Below are positions 8,532 through 17,888 of a stretch of DNA of 64,000 nt, in pieces (positions within the stretch are counted from its first letter, which is position 1; each line of letters opens with the position of its first letter). The stretch is taken from positions 62,001 through 126,000 of the forward strand of contig NZ_KQ960171.1 in NCBI RefSeq assembly GCF_001553115.1, written 5' to 3'. The translations under genes and the position numbers were made by a program. The notes below the pieces were generated by a model, which was not told the DNA's origin, ran no database searches, and was given only the letters and a program-made list of their open reading frames with translations. Origin of the DNA: Aedoeadaptatus coxii (GTDB lineage: Bacteria > Bacillota > Clostridia > Tissierellales > Peptoniphilaceae).

Positions 8532-9865
8532 AAGAAAGGCTAAAAAGCGGAGCCATTGCGGTATTGCTCGTCATTACCGTGCTTTTGGCGCGCCAGATTT
8601 GGATTTCACCGCCGCCTACGGGGAAAAAATTAATTAAAGCATCGGAGGTTACCTTGAGCGAATCGGTAACCGGTCGCTTGCTGCCCTTTTCCGCCGTAGT
8701 CAATTTCGGCGGCGGCAAACATACCAAACTCTATCAGCTTAAAAACCTGTGGCCTTTTTACCGCAACCTTTTGAAACAAAACATCGCCGATAAAGACGAC
8801 AAGCAGTGGGCGCGAATGGATTACAAGGAATACCTGAAGCTCCACGACGAGCCTTCGGTAGTATTCGATTTGGGAAACGACACCTATTCCGATCTCTTTA
8901 AAAAGATTTACAATATCGACGATTTAAAGGGCAAACTCCTTCGCATTTACTTTTCCGAAGCCGACGGCATTTTATTTGAAACCGATCGCGGGGTGTACCG
9001 CACGGAAAAATGGACTCCTCTTTCCGCCATTAACCAGTACATTCGCACGTTGGAAAAGGAACACTACCCCGCCTACACTTCCCTTTGGGAGCGCTACGGC
9101 ATTGCGCGAGCGGTGTATTTGCCGGAAGGCACGCCTCATTTTGAAGGGGGCATGGTCTACCGCAATGAAATAAAAGACATGAAAGGCCCTTACCGCACAG
9201 ATTTAGTACAGCGTCTTTTAAGCACGTCCATCGACGACATTCACGTCATTAGGGAAGAGGATTCCGTTCTCTACGTTTACGGCAAGCGCAATGTGCGCCT
9301 TTCCGATAACGGTATGCTGGATTACCACAACAATTCCGACACGACGCAAACCGTTACCGACGCCGCCGGCGCCCTGCAAGTGGCTTACGAATTTTTAGCC
9401 AAGACCACGGGCAATATCGACGACCTCTACATGCAGCGCATCGAGCCCATCGGTTCGGGAAAGCGCACGGGCTTCCGCGTGATTATGGATTTTACGGAAA
9501 AAGGCATGACGGTCTTTCCCCTAAAGGGCAAGCCCGCCGACTTCATCGAGCTTGAAATTTACAACAACCGTGTGGAACGCCTGCGCTCCATTTACCGCAA
9601 TAAGGTGGAAGGACTGGGAGGCGACGTGACCCAAGAAGGGTTGCCCTTTGAAGAGATTATGAAACGCAATCCCGCCATTTTCGGCACGGCGGAAGAGGGA
9701 TACGATAAGACTTTAAAGAATCTGAATAATTTCTTTATGTGCTACATCGACGACACGCAATCGGACGAAAAACCTCTACGCTACGGCTACGTCATCGACA
9801 TGGGCGACGAGCGCTACATCTTTGACGGCGAAAGCGGCGTTTTAGTAGGAGGTGATGAGAAGTGA
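8528..9865 (+). CDS. yycH: YycH, membrane regulator of WalK
   Basis: 445-residue protein with one N-terminal membrane anchor (about 8-27) and a large outside domain, as in YycH. With YycI, this protein contacts WalK in the membrane and tunes its activity in bacilli (inhibitory in B. subtilis, activating in S. aureus). Sequence conservation in this family is low, so the call leans on position: it overlaps walK by 4 bp and yycI by 4 bp. No enzymatic motif is seen. Confidence 0.82.
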   Translation: MKERLKSGAIAVLLVITVLLARQIWISPPPTGKKLIKASEVTLSESVTGRLLPFSAVVNFGGGKHTKLYQLKNLWPFYRNLLKQNIADKDDKQWARMDYKEYLKLHDEPSVVFDLGNDTYSDLFKKIYNIDDLKGKLLRIYFSEADGILFETDRGVYRTEKWTPLSAINQYIRTLEKEHYPAYTSLWERYGIARAVYLPEGTPHFEGGMVYRNEIKDMKGPYRTDLVQRLLSTSIDDIHVIREEDSVLYVYGKRNVRLSDNGMLDYHNNSDTTQTVTDAAGALQVAYEFLAKTTGNIDDLYMQRIEPIGSGKRTGFRVIMDFTEKGMTVFPLKGKPADFIELEIYNNRVERLRSIYRNKVEGLGGDVTQEGLPFEEIMKRNPAIFGTAEEGYDKTLKNLNNFFMCYIDDTQSDEKPLRYGYVIDMGDERYIFDGESGVLVGGDEK

Positions 9866-10701
9866 ATTGGCACAAAGCGAAAACCGTTCTTCTTATCGCC
9901 CTCCTGCTTACCGATTTATTTCTCGCAGGCGTACTCCTTTTAGATCAACGGCGTATTTCGCCGAAAGAAGATTCCGCCGCCTTTCATAGGGAGACGGAAA
10001 AACTTTTGAAAAAAAGCGGCATTACTTTGGTTGCTTCCATTCCCAAAGACGGAGAGAAACTTCCCATACTGGATGTGGAATACGAACACGACACCGCCGA
10101 TCATTGGAACGAGCGCATGTTTAGGGGAAAGGGAAAAATTACCGCCGATCGGGATCAACTCCTTACGATCGAAGGAATTCACGCGAAATTAAAGATCACC
10201 GACAATCGACGAATTATTTACACCGCCGACCACACATCCAACCGCTCACTGGAGAAAAAAGAAGCGGAGCAAGTGGCGAAGCGCTTCCTCGAAGAGCGGA
10301 AATTTTCCACTCGGGATATGCAACTGGTTACGGCGGATCAGGAGGGAAATCGCTGGCGACTGACTTACACCTGTATGTATAACGATCGCCACATGGAATC
10401 CACCTATACTGAGATCGATATTTTAGGCGATGCCGTGGTAAAAATGGATCGCCTTTGGGTCAATGTCATCGCCGAAACCGACAGCGAAAAAGCACTGCCT
10501 CTCGCCAGCCAATCCCTTTTGCGCCTTCTCTCTCATGAAAGCTTAAAGGGGCGTACCATCGAAGCAATCGATCCCTGCTATTACTTCAATTTGGAAGATC
10601 AGGGATCGGTGGAAAACCTCTCCCACGCCACGAGGGGCTACTCCACCGTAGCCTGGCGCATGGTGTTAGACGGCGGGGAAGAACTGGTACTCTTGCGATA
10701 A
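9862..10701 (+). CDS. yycI: YycI, membrane regulator of WalK
   Basis: 279-residue protein with a single N-terminal membrane helix (about 7-28) and an extracytoplasmic domain of mixed alpha/beta character. It begins at GTG 9862, preceded by GGAGGTGATGAGAA and overlapping the yycH stop. Size, topology and place directly after yycH identify it as YycI. The usual next genes in bacilli (yycJ metallo-hydrolase, htrA) are not here. Confidence 0.82.
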   Translation: MNWHKAKTVLLIALLLTDLFLAGVLLLDQRRISPKEDSAAFHRETEKLLKKSGITLVASIPKDGEKLPILDVEYEHDTADHWNERMFRGKGKITADRDQLLTIEGIHAKLKITDNRRIIYTADHTSNRSLEKKEAEQVAKRFLEERKFSTRDMQLVTADQEGNRWRLTYTCMYNDRHMESTYTEIDILGDAVVKMDRLWVNVIAETDSEKALPLASQSLLRLLSHESLKGRTIEAIDPCYYFNLEDQGSVENLSHATRGYSTVAWRMVLDGGEELVLLR

Positions 10702-10713
10702 GGAGGAAAGACG

Positions 10714-10914
10714 ATGACGCGAAAACAATTTTTCTATTACGAACTTGCGGTGCCTGTAATATGGTTTTTATCCCTTTTGGCGGTCAAGGGAATTCAGAGC
10801 GGCGATTTCCCGTCGGCTTTACAGGACAGCGCCAATTTAACCCTTCTCTTTTATGTCCTTTTCAATAGTATTCTTTACTTCAAGTTTGATAAACTGAAAG
10901 AAAACAAAAAATAA
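10714..10914 (+). CDS. Small two-helix membrane protein in the wal operon
   Basis: 66-residue protein with two hydrophobic segments (about 10-26 and 42-58) and a Lys-rich C-terminal tail. Strong ribosome site AAGGAGGAAAGACG. It follows yycI by 12 bp and is the last gene before the terminator, so it is co-transcribed with walRK-yycHI. No known family is recognised. A role in the WalK membrane complex is possible from context only. Confidence 0.7.
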   Translation: MTRKQFFYYELAVPVIWFLSLLAVKGIQSGDFPSALQDSANLTLLFYVLFNSILYFKFDKLKENKK

Positions 10915-10922
10915 AATCAACT

Positions 10923-10957
10923 AAAAAACGTCAGGCCAAAAACCTGACGTTTCTTTT
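10923..10957. terminator. Bidirectional terminator between wal operon and pncB
   Basis: Perfect 10-bp stem (AAACGTCAGG/CCTGACGTTT) with loop CCAAAAA and T-rich tails on both strands. It serves the converging wal operon and pncB. Confidence 0.88.
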
Positions 10958-12401
10958 AATTGGAATTGTGTTTTTTGAGTAAATCGTCTTTGATTTTCCA
11001 AAGTTCCGGGCTAAGGTCGACGATGTATTCCTGCGGCGTGTTGAGCCGTTTAATTTCGTCCCAAAGGCTGGCCAACTCCCGTTGTACTTTTTCTCGAATG
11101 TCTTCCAGAGAGGGGCTTTCGTAAACCAGCTTGCCGTCGACGTAAATATCTTCCAGAAGGGAGCGCACTTCGTAATTTTTCAGCGTCTTGCGCTTCCAAG
11201 TAAAGAGGGGATGGAAGATTTCATAGTGTTCATCCGGAACTTCTTCCCCTTTAACGGCGATGACATCGGCGAGAGCTTTGCCCTTTTCCTTGTCGTAAAA
11301 ACGGTAAACGTCTTTTACGCCGGGGGTGGTAATCTTCGACACATTTTCTGAAATTTTAATCGTAGGGATGACCTCGCCCTCTTCTTCGCGGGCTACCAGT
11401 TTGTACACGCCGCCGAAAACCGGGTGGCTCTTCGAGGTAATGAGTCGTTCGCCGACGCCGAAGGAATCCACTTGGGCCCCTTGTTTTAAAAGGTCTTCGA
11501 TGACGTATTCGTCTAAGGAATTAGACGCCATAATCGTCACGTCGGGGAAGCCGGCGTCGTCTAACATTTTGCGGCAGGCTTTGGAAAGATAGGCGATGTC
11601 GCCGGAATCGATGCGCACGCCGCGGCCTTCGTAGCCTTGCTCCCGCAGTTCCCTAAAGACTTGAATGGCATTGGGGAGGCCTTGATGAAGCACGTCGTAA
11701 GTATCGATGAGCAGGAAACAGCTGTCGGGATAAACTTTTGCGTAGGCTCTAAAGGCGTCGATTTCTTCGTCGAACATTTGCACCCAGCTGTGGGCCATGG
11801 TGCCCAGGGCGGGCACGCCGTAAAGCTGTTCGGCGAGAGTATTGGCACTGCCGTTGCAGCCGCCGATGTAGGCGGCACGGGCGCCTAAATTGGCGCCGCT
11901 GTAACCTTGAGCGCGACGGGAACCGAATTCCGTGACGGGGCGTTCGCCGGCGGCTTTGCAAATGCGATTGGCCTTGGTGGTAATCATGGTTTGGTGATTA
12001 ATGGTTAAAAGCACCATGGTTTCGATCATTTGCGCCTGAATGGCGGGTCCACGAACGGTAACGAGCGGCTCGGAGGGGAACACCACCGTGCCTTCGGGAA
12101 TGGCGCGCACGTCGCATTCAAATTTAAAATTCGCCAGATAGTCTAAAAATTCTTCGCTGAAAATGCCCTTGCTTCTTAAAAAGTCGATGTCCTCTTCGTC
12201 GAAGTGGAGATTTTCCAAATACTCGATAAGTTGTTCCAGTCCGCTTAAAATAACGTAACTGGCATCGTCCGGTGCGGAGCGAAAGAACATATCGAAGTGG
12301 ACGATTTCATCTTTCATTCCGTTTTCAAAATAACCGTTTCCCATGGTGAACTCGTAAAAGTCCGCCAGGAGCGTGTAGTTGTTATTATCTGTAAATTTCA
12401 T
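10956..12401 (-). CDS. pncB: Nicotinate phosphoribosyltransferase
   Basis: 481-residue enzyme that couples nicotinate, PRPP and ATP to form nicotinate mononucleotide in NAD salvage. Typical marks are the N-terminal LLADFYEFTMGNGYF, the FGSRRAQG segment near residue 157, and RIDSGDIAYLS with the catalytic-core Asp near 270. The length fits the long bacterial form. The start ATG has a modest GAGAG site. An extended -10 (TGCTATAAT) lies at about 12440-12448 on the minus strand. Monocistronic, ending at the shared terminator. Confidence 0.93.
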   Translation of the reverse strand: MKFTDNNNYTLLADFYEFTMGNGYFENGMKDEIVHFDMFFRSAPDDASYVILSGLEQLIEYLENLHFDEEDIDFLRSKGIFSEEFLDYLANFKFECDVRAIPEGTVVFPSEPLVTVRGPAIQAQMIETMVLLTINHQTMITTKANRICKAAGERPVTEFGSRRAQGYSGANLGARAAYIGGCNGSANTLAEQLYGVPALGTMAHSWVQMFDEEIDAFRAYAKVYPDSCFLLIDTYDVLHQGLPNAIQVFRELREQGYEGRGVRIDSGDIAYLSKACRKMLDDAGFPDVTIMASNSLDEYVIEDLLKQGAQVDSFGVGERLITSKSHPVFGGVYKLVAREEEGEVIPTIKISENVSKITTPGVKDVYRFYDKEKGKALADVIAVKGEEVPDEHYEIFHPLFTWKRKTLKNYEVRSLLEDIYVDGKLVYESPSLEDIREKVQRELASLWDEIKRLNTPQEYIVDLSPELWKIKDDLLKKHNSN

Positions 12402-12579
12402 AATACTCTCTTTCTCAAATTATACGATCAATTGGTTTCATTATAGCACAGTATGCCCAAAAACCGACGGTAGCAAACATTTTCATGTCTGATCCTTATG
12501 GGATCTCTATCAAAAGGGGTGTGGAGACGGCGTCTTATGGTACAATACAGTCAATTGAAATAAATTTAGAAGGTGAAAT

Positions 12580-14190
12580 ATGTTACAAGTATCAAATGTC
12601 AGCGTGTTGTTTCCGGACAAGAAATTGTTCGACGATGTGGATCTCCTCTTTCAAGGGGGCAATTGCTACGGCATTATCGGTGCCAACGGTGCGGGAAAAT
12701 CCACTTTTTTAAAAATTCTCTCCGGCGAATTGGAACCTACCACGGGCCACGTATCGAAAGATAAAAATGAACGTATCTCCAAATTAAAGCAAGACCACTT
12801 TGCCTACGACGATTTTTCCGTATTGGACACGGTAATTCAAGGGAATGAAGAACTTTACGCCATTCGGGAAGAAAAAGACGCCATCTACATGAAGCCCGAC
12901 TTTTCCGACGAGGACGGCATTCGCGCCGGGGAATTGGAGGCGAAATTCCAGGAAATGAACGGCTATGAAGCGGAATCGGAAGCCTCCCGTTTGCTTCAAG
13001 GCTTGGGGATTCCCCTGGAAAAGCATGAGCAGACCATGTATGAACTTTCTGAAGCTGAGAAAGTAAAAGTTCTTCTCGCGCAGGCTCTTTTCGGCGAGCC
13101 GGGCATTTTGCTTTTAGACGAGCCCACCAACGGTCTCGATGTGCGCGCCGTCATGTGGCTTGAGGATTTCCTCGCCGACTTCCCCGGCATCGTCCTCGTG
13201 GTCAGCCACGACCGCCACTTCTTAAATAACGTATGTACCCACATGGTGGACATCGACTTCGGCAAGATCAATATGGTCACCGGGAACTACGACTTCTGGT
13301 ACGAATCGGGGCAATTGGCGGCCAAGCTTTTAAAAGAGCAAAACAAGAAGAAAGAAGAAAAAATCAAAGAGCTTACGGATTTTATTCAACGGTTCAGCGC
13401 CAATAAATCGAAATCCAAACAAGCTACTAGTCGTAAAAAGCTTTTGGATAAAATCGACCTCACCGAAATCCGCCCTTCCTCGAGACGTTATCCCTTCGTG
13501 GGCTTTACCCTTTCGAGGGAAGTAGGCAACGAAATTTTAACAGTGGAAAATCTCTCCTCTTCATTAGACGGCAAGTTGCTCTTTAAAGATATCTCTTTTA
13601 GAATCGACAAAGACGACAAAATTGCCTTTATTGGAAACGACGTGGCCATTACCCGTTTCTTTGAAATTATTACGGGCCATTGCGACGATTACGAAGGGGA
13701 ATATAAATGGGGACAAACCATTACCATGCGCTATTTCCCCAGAGACAATAGCGAATTTTTCGACGATCGCGACGAAAACCTCGTGGACTGGCTCAGAAAT
13801 TACAGCGAGGACCAATCGGAAATCGTCATGCGTTCCCTTTTAGGCCGCATGCTCTTTTCCGGCGACGAAGTGCTTAAAAAAGTCAACGTCCTTTCCGGTG
13901 GGGAGCGCGTGCGCATGATGTTTTCCAAAATGATGATCGATCCCAGCAATGTGCTTATCTTCGATCAGCCTACCAATCACTTGGATTTGGAAAGCATCGA
14001 GGCGGTGAACAACGGGCTCATCGATTTTAAGAGCAATGTACTCTTCACAGCTCACGACCACCAATTTATCTCCTCCATTGCCAATCGCATTATTGAAATT
14101 CGCGACGACGGCACGGTCCTCGACGTCAAAACCGATTACGAAGACTTTATCGAACGCTATATTGTGGAACCTAATGAAGGGTTAAACTGA
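12580..14190 (+). CDS. ABC-F ATPase (YkpA/YbiT-like) with one degenerate ATP site
   Basis: 536-residue soluble ABC-F protein; the family acts on ribosomes. NBD1 has an intact Walker A (GANGAGKST, 34-42) and Walker B (LLLDEPTN, Glu181), but its signature is LSEAE (156-160), not LSGGQ/E. An EQNKKKEEK-type linker (about 250-295) follows. NBD2 has a good LSGGE (438-442), but Walker A is replaced by IGNDVAITRFF (about 351-361, no GKS/T) and Walker B ends in Gln (FDQPTNHLD, Gln463). So only one composite ATP site looks competent. Ribosome site is AAGGTGAA; TACAAT near 12541 may be its -10. Transport is unlikely since no membrane domain exists. Confidence 0.85.
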   Translation: MLQVSNVSVLFPDKKLFDDVDLLFQGGNCYGIIGANGAGKSTFLKILSGELEPTTGHVSKDKNERISKLKQDHFAYDDFSVLDTVIQGNEELYAIREEKDAIYMKPDFSDEDGIRAGELEAKFQEMNGYEAESEASRLLQGLGIPLEKHEQTMYELSEAEKVKVLLAQALFGEPGILLLDEPTNGLDVRAVMWLEDFLADFPGIVLVVSHDRHFLNNVCTHMVDIDFGKINMVTGNYDFWYESGQLAAKLLKEQNKKKEEKIKELTDFIQRFSANKSKSKQATSRKKLLDKIDLTEIRPSSRRYPFVGFTLSREVGNEILTVENLSSSLDGKLLFKDISFRIDKDDKIAFIGNDVAITRFFEIITGHCDDYEGEYKWGQTITMRYFPRDNSEFFDDRDENLVDWLRNYSEDQSEIVMRSLLGRMLFSGDEVLKKVNVLSGGERVRMMFSKMMIDPSNVLIFDQPTNHLDLESIEAVNNGLIDFKSNVLFTAHDHQFISSIANRIIEIRDDGTVLDVKTDYEDFIERYIVEPNEGLN

Positions 14191-14191
14191 A

Positions 14192-14222
14192 TTTAACATA
14201 AACAAAACATTTTGATGTTAAA
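14192..14222. promoter_or_regulatory. Inverted repeat upstream of ppx
   Basis: Perfect 8-bp arms TTTAACAT (14192-14199) and ATGTTAAA (14215-14222), 15 bases apart, lie 18 bases ahead of the ppx start codon. It could be an operator, or a weak terminator of the ABC-F gene, though no T-run follows. The TTAACA element recalls PhoP-box half sites, but a proper direct repeat is absent. Confidence 0.4.
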
Positions 14223-14239
14223 GTGAAAAGAGGTGCACG

Positions 14240-15142
14240 ATGCACAGTGTCATCGACATCGGTTCCAATACCGTGCGCCTGTCGGTTTTTCGCATAGAAG
14301 ACGGCAAGGCGCTAAATCTATTCAATGAAAAGCAAACCGTCGGCTTGGCGGGGTATCGAAAAAACGGGCGACTTACTGAAGAAGGTATTCGCGCCCTAAT
14401 CGAAACTCTGGGGCATTTTATTTATATTCTCGATCAGTTGGATGCCATTCGCTACACCCACGCCATCGCGACCGCTTCCATCCGAAATATTAAAAACTCG
14501 GAGGAGGTTCTTCGCCGTGTGAAAGAAGCCCTCGATCTCGATATCGAGATTTTAAGCGGTGAAGAAGAAGCCCATCTGGCCTTCGTCGGCTCAGCGGGCA
14601 CAATCGAAGGCCACCTGAACGGCGTCTTAACCGATATCGGCGGCGGCTCCACGGAACTCGTGCTCTTTGAAAAGGGGCGCGTCGTGGACTCAGCCTCTTT
14701 GGATATCGGCTCACTGTCCGTCTTTCGGGACTATGTAGACGGCCTGTTTATCGACAATGATGAGCGCAAAGAAGTGGACGAGCGCTTGAAATTTTTATTA
14801 AACGCTCAAGACATTCCGAGGGTCCACTATCCTATTCTCTGCGCCGTGGGCGGAAGCGCCCGGGCGACGTTGAAAATGTATAATACTCTTTTCGACGAGC
14901 ATCCGGACAACGATGAGATGAACATCGACGATTTGAAGACCTTAATGAAACATTTGCTGGACATTGATGATAAAGAAAAAATGGAAATTATTCTAAAGGT
15001 AAAAGCAGACCGTATCCATACCTTATTGCCCGGCTTAACGATTCTTTATCGAATCGCAAAATATTTTCACGTGGATAAAATTGCCGTCGCTCAGACGGGT
15101 ATTCGGGAGGGATACGTTATCAGCCGCATTATAGGAGGCTAA
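14240..15142 (+). CDS. ppx: Ppx/GppA-family exopolyphosphatase / pppGpp phosphohydrolase
   Basis: 300-residue ASKHA-fold phosphatase. Signatures are the phosphate-1 loop DIGSNTVRL (residues 5-13), the catalytic Glu of LSGEEEA near residue 112 and the glycine loop TDIGGGSTEL near 131. It is the short single-module form without the C-terminal HD part of E. coli Ppx. It hydrolyses terminal phosphates of polyphosphate and/or pppGpp. It lies 2 bp before ppk, so the operon makes and breaks polyphosphate. Confidence 0.87.
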   Translation: MHSVIDIGSNTVRLSVFRIEDGKALNLFNEKQTVGLAGYRKNGRLTEEGIRALIETLGHFIYILDQLDAIRYTHAIATASIRNIKNSEEVLRRVKEALDLDIEILSGEEEAHLAFVGSAGTIEGHLNGVLTDIGGGSTELVLFEKGRVVDSASLDIGSLSVFRDYVDGLFIDNDERKEVDERLKFLLNAQDIPRVHYPILCAVGGSARATLKMYNTLFDEHPDNDEMNIDDLKTLMKHLLDIDDKEKMEIILKVKADRIHTLLPGLTILYRIAKYFHVDKIAVAQTGIREGYVISRIIGG

Positions 15143-15144
15143 TA

Positions 15145-17295
15145 ATGCACGATATTTCTTTCACTCAAAACCGCGAATTGTCATGGTTGCTCTTTAATGA
15201 GCGCGTCTTGGAAGAAGCTCAGGATGGGCGAGTTCCCCTTCTGGAGCGTTTAAAATTCCTGTCGATTTTCGACTCCAATCTCGACGAATTCTTTATGGTA
15301 CGGGTAGGGTCCCTCACGGATCTTTCTATGCTCAACAAGCGCGTCATCGACAATAAATCCGAAATGGATCAGGACGAGCAATTGGCCGCCATTATGGATC
15401 AAGTCAAGGTTTTATACCAGAAAAAAGATTACGTTTTTAAAGATCTTAGAGATCAGTGTCGGGCCAAGGGTTTTTATGCCGTAGAAAATGAGGAATTGAC
15501 GGAACACGAGGAAAGAATCTTAAGAGCCTATTTTGAAAACACCGTAAGCCCCTATTTAAGCTATCAAATCGTCGATTTAACCCATCCCTTTCCCCGGATT
15601 CCCAATCTGGGGATCGTCATTCTCTACCGCTTGAGGAAAAAAGGATCGGACGACGAAAATTGCATCGGCATTATTCAGGTGCCACCTAATTTAAAACGGG
15701 CCATCCGCCTGGATAAAAATAAACATATTCTTTTGGAGAAGGTGATCGAAAAGTACGGCGCCGTCCTCTTTGAATCCTATTCTGTGGAAGATGCGTATAC
15801 TATGAGCCTGACACGGAATGCGGACATCGACTGGGACGACGAAGATTACGAATTTGCGGAAGATTACCGCTCCCATATGAAAAAGATGCTGAAAAAAAGA
15901 AAGCGTCTCATGCCCGTGCGTTTGGAGTTCGACCGCCTGCCGCCGAAAGAGGTATTGGACTACCTTTTAAAGAATTTATCCCTGGATCGAAGCCGGGTAT
16001 TTGTCACTACGAGTCCGGTGCGTCTCGGCTATCTCTTCGATATGGTGGAGGAGCTCGCACCTCATATGGGGCCTGAAAATCTGGACGAACCCTTTGAGCC
16101 GCAAAATGGGCGGGATGTGGACGAGAACCTGCCCATGATGGAGCAGATCGAAAAGCGGGACATCTTCCTCTCCTATCCTTACGAATCCATGGAGCCCATT
16201 ATTCGCCTATTGGACGAGGCGGCCAACGACCCCTCCGTCGTTTCTATTAAAGTCACCCTTTACCGCATCGCAAAAAACTCCTTGGTGGCGGAAAAACTCA
16301 TGGAGGCGGCGGAAAACGGGAAAGACGTTATCGTCCTAATGGAACTTCGTGCCCGTTTCGACGAAGAGAACAATATTCTATGGTCTTCTAATTTAGAGAG
16401 TGCCGGTTGCCGGGTCATCTACGGCTTCAATAAATTTAAGTGCCATTCCAAGGTGCTTCTCATTACCCGCGTCGTCGATTCGAAACCCGTCTATATTGCG
16501 CAGATCGCTACGGGCAATTACAACGAAAAGACGGCGAAGCTCTATACAGATTTCGCCCTCTTGACCGCTCATCAGGGAATCGGGCGGGATGTGAATCGTC
16601 TCTTCGATAATTTTCTCATCGGCGAGTTAAAGGGAAGTTATGAATATCTGTGGGTGAGTCCGAAAAGCTTGCCCGAAGGGGTAGAGGCGGCCATCGACGA
16701 GGAAATCGACAAAGTAAAAAATGGTGGAGAGGGCTACATCCGCCTAAAGATGAACTCCATCTCCGATCGAAAAATAATCGATATACTCTCCGAAGCTTCC
16801 AACGCCGGCGTAAAAGTAGATATGCTCGTGCGAGGGATTACCTGTATCGTGCCGAAAATTCCCGAGCGTACCGAAAACATCTCCGTCTATTCTGTCGTGG
16901 GGCGCTTCTTGGAACATCATCGCGTCTATCAGTTCGGAAAAGGAGACGATGCAAAGGTGTATATTTCCTCGGCGGATTTTATGACGAGAAATGTGAGAAA
17001 GCGTGTAGAAGTAGCCTGTCCCGTTCTCGATCCCTCGGTGAAGAAGCGAGTATTGGAATTTATGGATATTATGTTTAAAGACGATGTAAAGCGTCGGGAA
17101 CTCCTCCCTTCCAAACGATACGTTCCCGTGGAAAACAAGGAAAACTTTATTGCGCAGGATCATCTGATGAAAGAAGCCGAAGAGTATGAGCGTAACAGAA
17201 AAGAACGCAGGGAAGAAAAAGTTGTAGCGATAAAAAGTGAAAGAGTAAAACCGGATAATTTCTTTACGAAATTTATAAAGAAAATATTCGGATAA
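15145..17295 (+). CDS. ppk: Polyphosphate kinase 1
   Basis: 716-residue PPK1 that builds polyphosphate from ATP. The N domain starts with NRELSWLLFNERVLEEA. The PLD-like catalytic core holds the autophosphorylated His434 (FKCHSKVLL) and the second His592 (FLEHHRVYQF). Family blocks IATGNYNEKTAKLYTD and DMLVRGITC are present. The C-terminal tail is Lys/Arg-rich. Translationally close to ppx (2-bp gap, AGGAGG just upstream). It ends at a strong terminator. Confidence 0.95.
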   Translation: MHDISFTQNRELSWLLFNERVLEEAQDGRVPLLERLKFLSIFDSNLDEFFMVRVGSLTDLSMLNKRVIDNKSEMDQDEQLAAIMDQVKVLYQKKDYVFKDLRDQCRAKGFYAVENEELTEHEERILRAYFENTVSPYLSYQIVDLTHPFPRIPNLGIVILYRLRKKGSDDENCIGIIQVPPNLKRAIRLDKNKHILLEKVIEKYGAVLFESYSVEDAYTMSLTRNADIDWDDEDYEFAEDYRSHMKKMLKKRKRLMPVRLEFDRLPPKEVLDYLLKNLSLDRSRVFVTTSPVRLGYLFDMVEELAPHMGPENLDEPFEPQNGRDVDENLPMMEQIEKRDIFLSYPYESMEPIIRLLDEAANDPSVVSIKVTLYRIAKNSLVAEKLMEAAENGKDVIVLMELRARFDEENNILWSSNLESAGCRVIYGFNKFKCHSKVLLITRVVDSKPVYIAQIATGNYNEKTAKLYTDFALLTAHQGIGRDVNRLFDNFLIGELKGSYEYLWVSPKSLPEGVEAAIDEEIDKVKNGGEGYIRLKMNSISDRKIIDILSEASNAGVKVDMLVRGITCIVPKIPERTENISVYSVVGRFLEHHRVYQFGKGDDAKVYISSADFMTRNVRKRVEVACPVLDPSVKKRVLEFMDIMFKDDVKRRELLPSKRYVPVENKENFIAQDHLMKEAEEYERNRKERREEKVVAIKSERVKPDNFFTKFIKKIFG

Positions 17296-17302
17296 AAATA
17301 GG

Positions 17303-17333
17303 ACTATCGACAGGGAAACCTGTCGATTTTTAA
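17303..17333 (+). terminator. Intrinsic terminator after ppk
   Basis: 9-bp stem ATCGACAGG/CCTGTCGAT with GAAA tetraloop and a TTTTTAATTT tail. Confidence 0.9.
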
Positions 17334-17414
17334 TTTATCCGGTGATCGATTTATTCTATTAAAGGGCCCCTCTTTTAAAATTTTGATATAATGGGCCATA
17401 GAAGGGGGCGAAAG

Positions 17415-17888
17415 ATGAAAACTCGGGAAAAACTTTATTCCACCATTATCGATACGCCCTTGGGGTTTATGAGAATTGAGGCAGACGACAAATCCATTCT
17501 TTCCGTTAGCTTTTCAAATGAAAAGTCCGGGGAAGGGGAAAATAATTTAAGTAAACGAGGTGCCCGCGCCCTGGAAAATTATTTCAAGGGCAGTAGGGAG
17601 ATAGAGGATCTGCCGATAGCTCCGGCGCCGACGCCCTTTTCAGCAAAAGTTTACGAGGAGATTCGAAAAATTCCCTACGGCGAGGTGCGAAGCTATTCCG
17701 CTATTGCCTCGGCCATAGGAAAGCCAGGCGCTTCCCGTGCCGTAGGGCAGGCACTCCACCGCAACCGCCATCTTCTCCTCGTGCCTTGCCACCGCGTCGT
17801 AGCAAAGAGCGGCATCGGCGGATTTAACGGTGGCCGGGAGATAAAAGAATGTTTACTACGTTTAGAACGAGAGGGTCATAGTGAATGA
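17415..17888 (+). CDS. ogt: Methylated-DNA--[protein]-cysteine S-methyltransferase
   Basis: 157-residue Ada/Ogt-type repair protein that takes the alkyl group from O6-alkylguanine onto Cys125 in the VPCHRVV active site. The helix-turn-helix region (YGEVRSYSAIASAIG) and the following ASRAVGQALHRN arginine-finger segment are present. The start is set at 17415 behind GAAGGGGGCGAAAG; an upstream in-frame ATG (17391) lies inside the TATAAT -10 at 17387-17392, so it cannot be transcribed. Its last 8 bases overlap the next gene. Confidence 0.93.
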   Translation: MKTREKLYSTIIDTPLGFMRIEADDKSILSVSFSNEKSGEGENNLSKRGARALENYFKGSREIEDLPIAPAPTPFSAKVYEEIRKIPYGEVRSYSAIASAIGKPGASRAVGQALHRNRHLLLVPCHRVVAKSGIGGFNGGREIKECLLRLEREGHSE

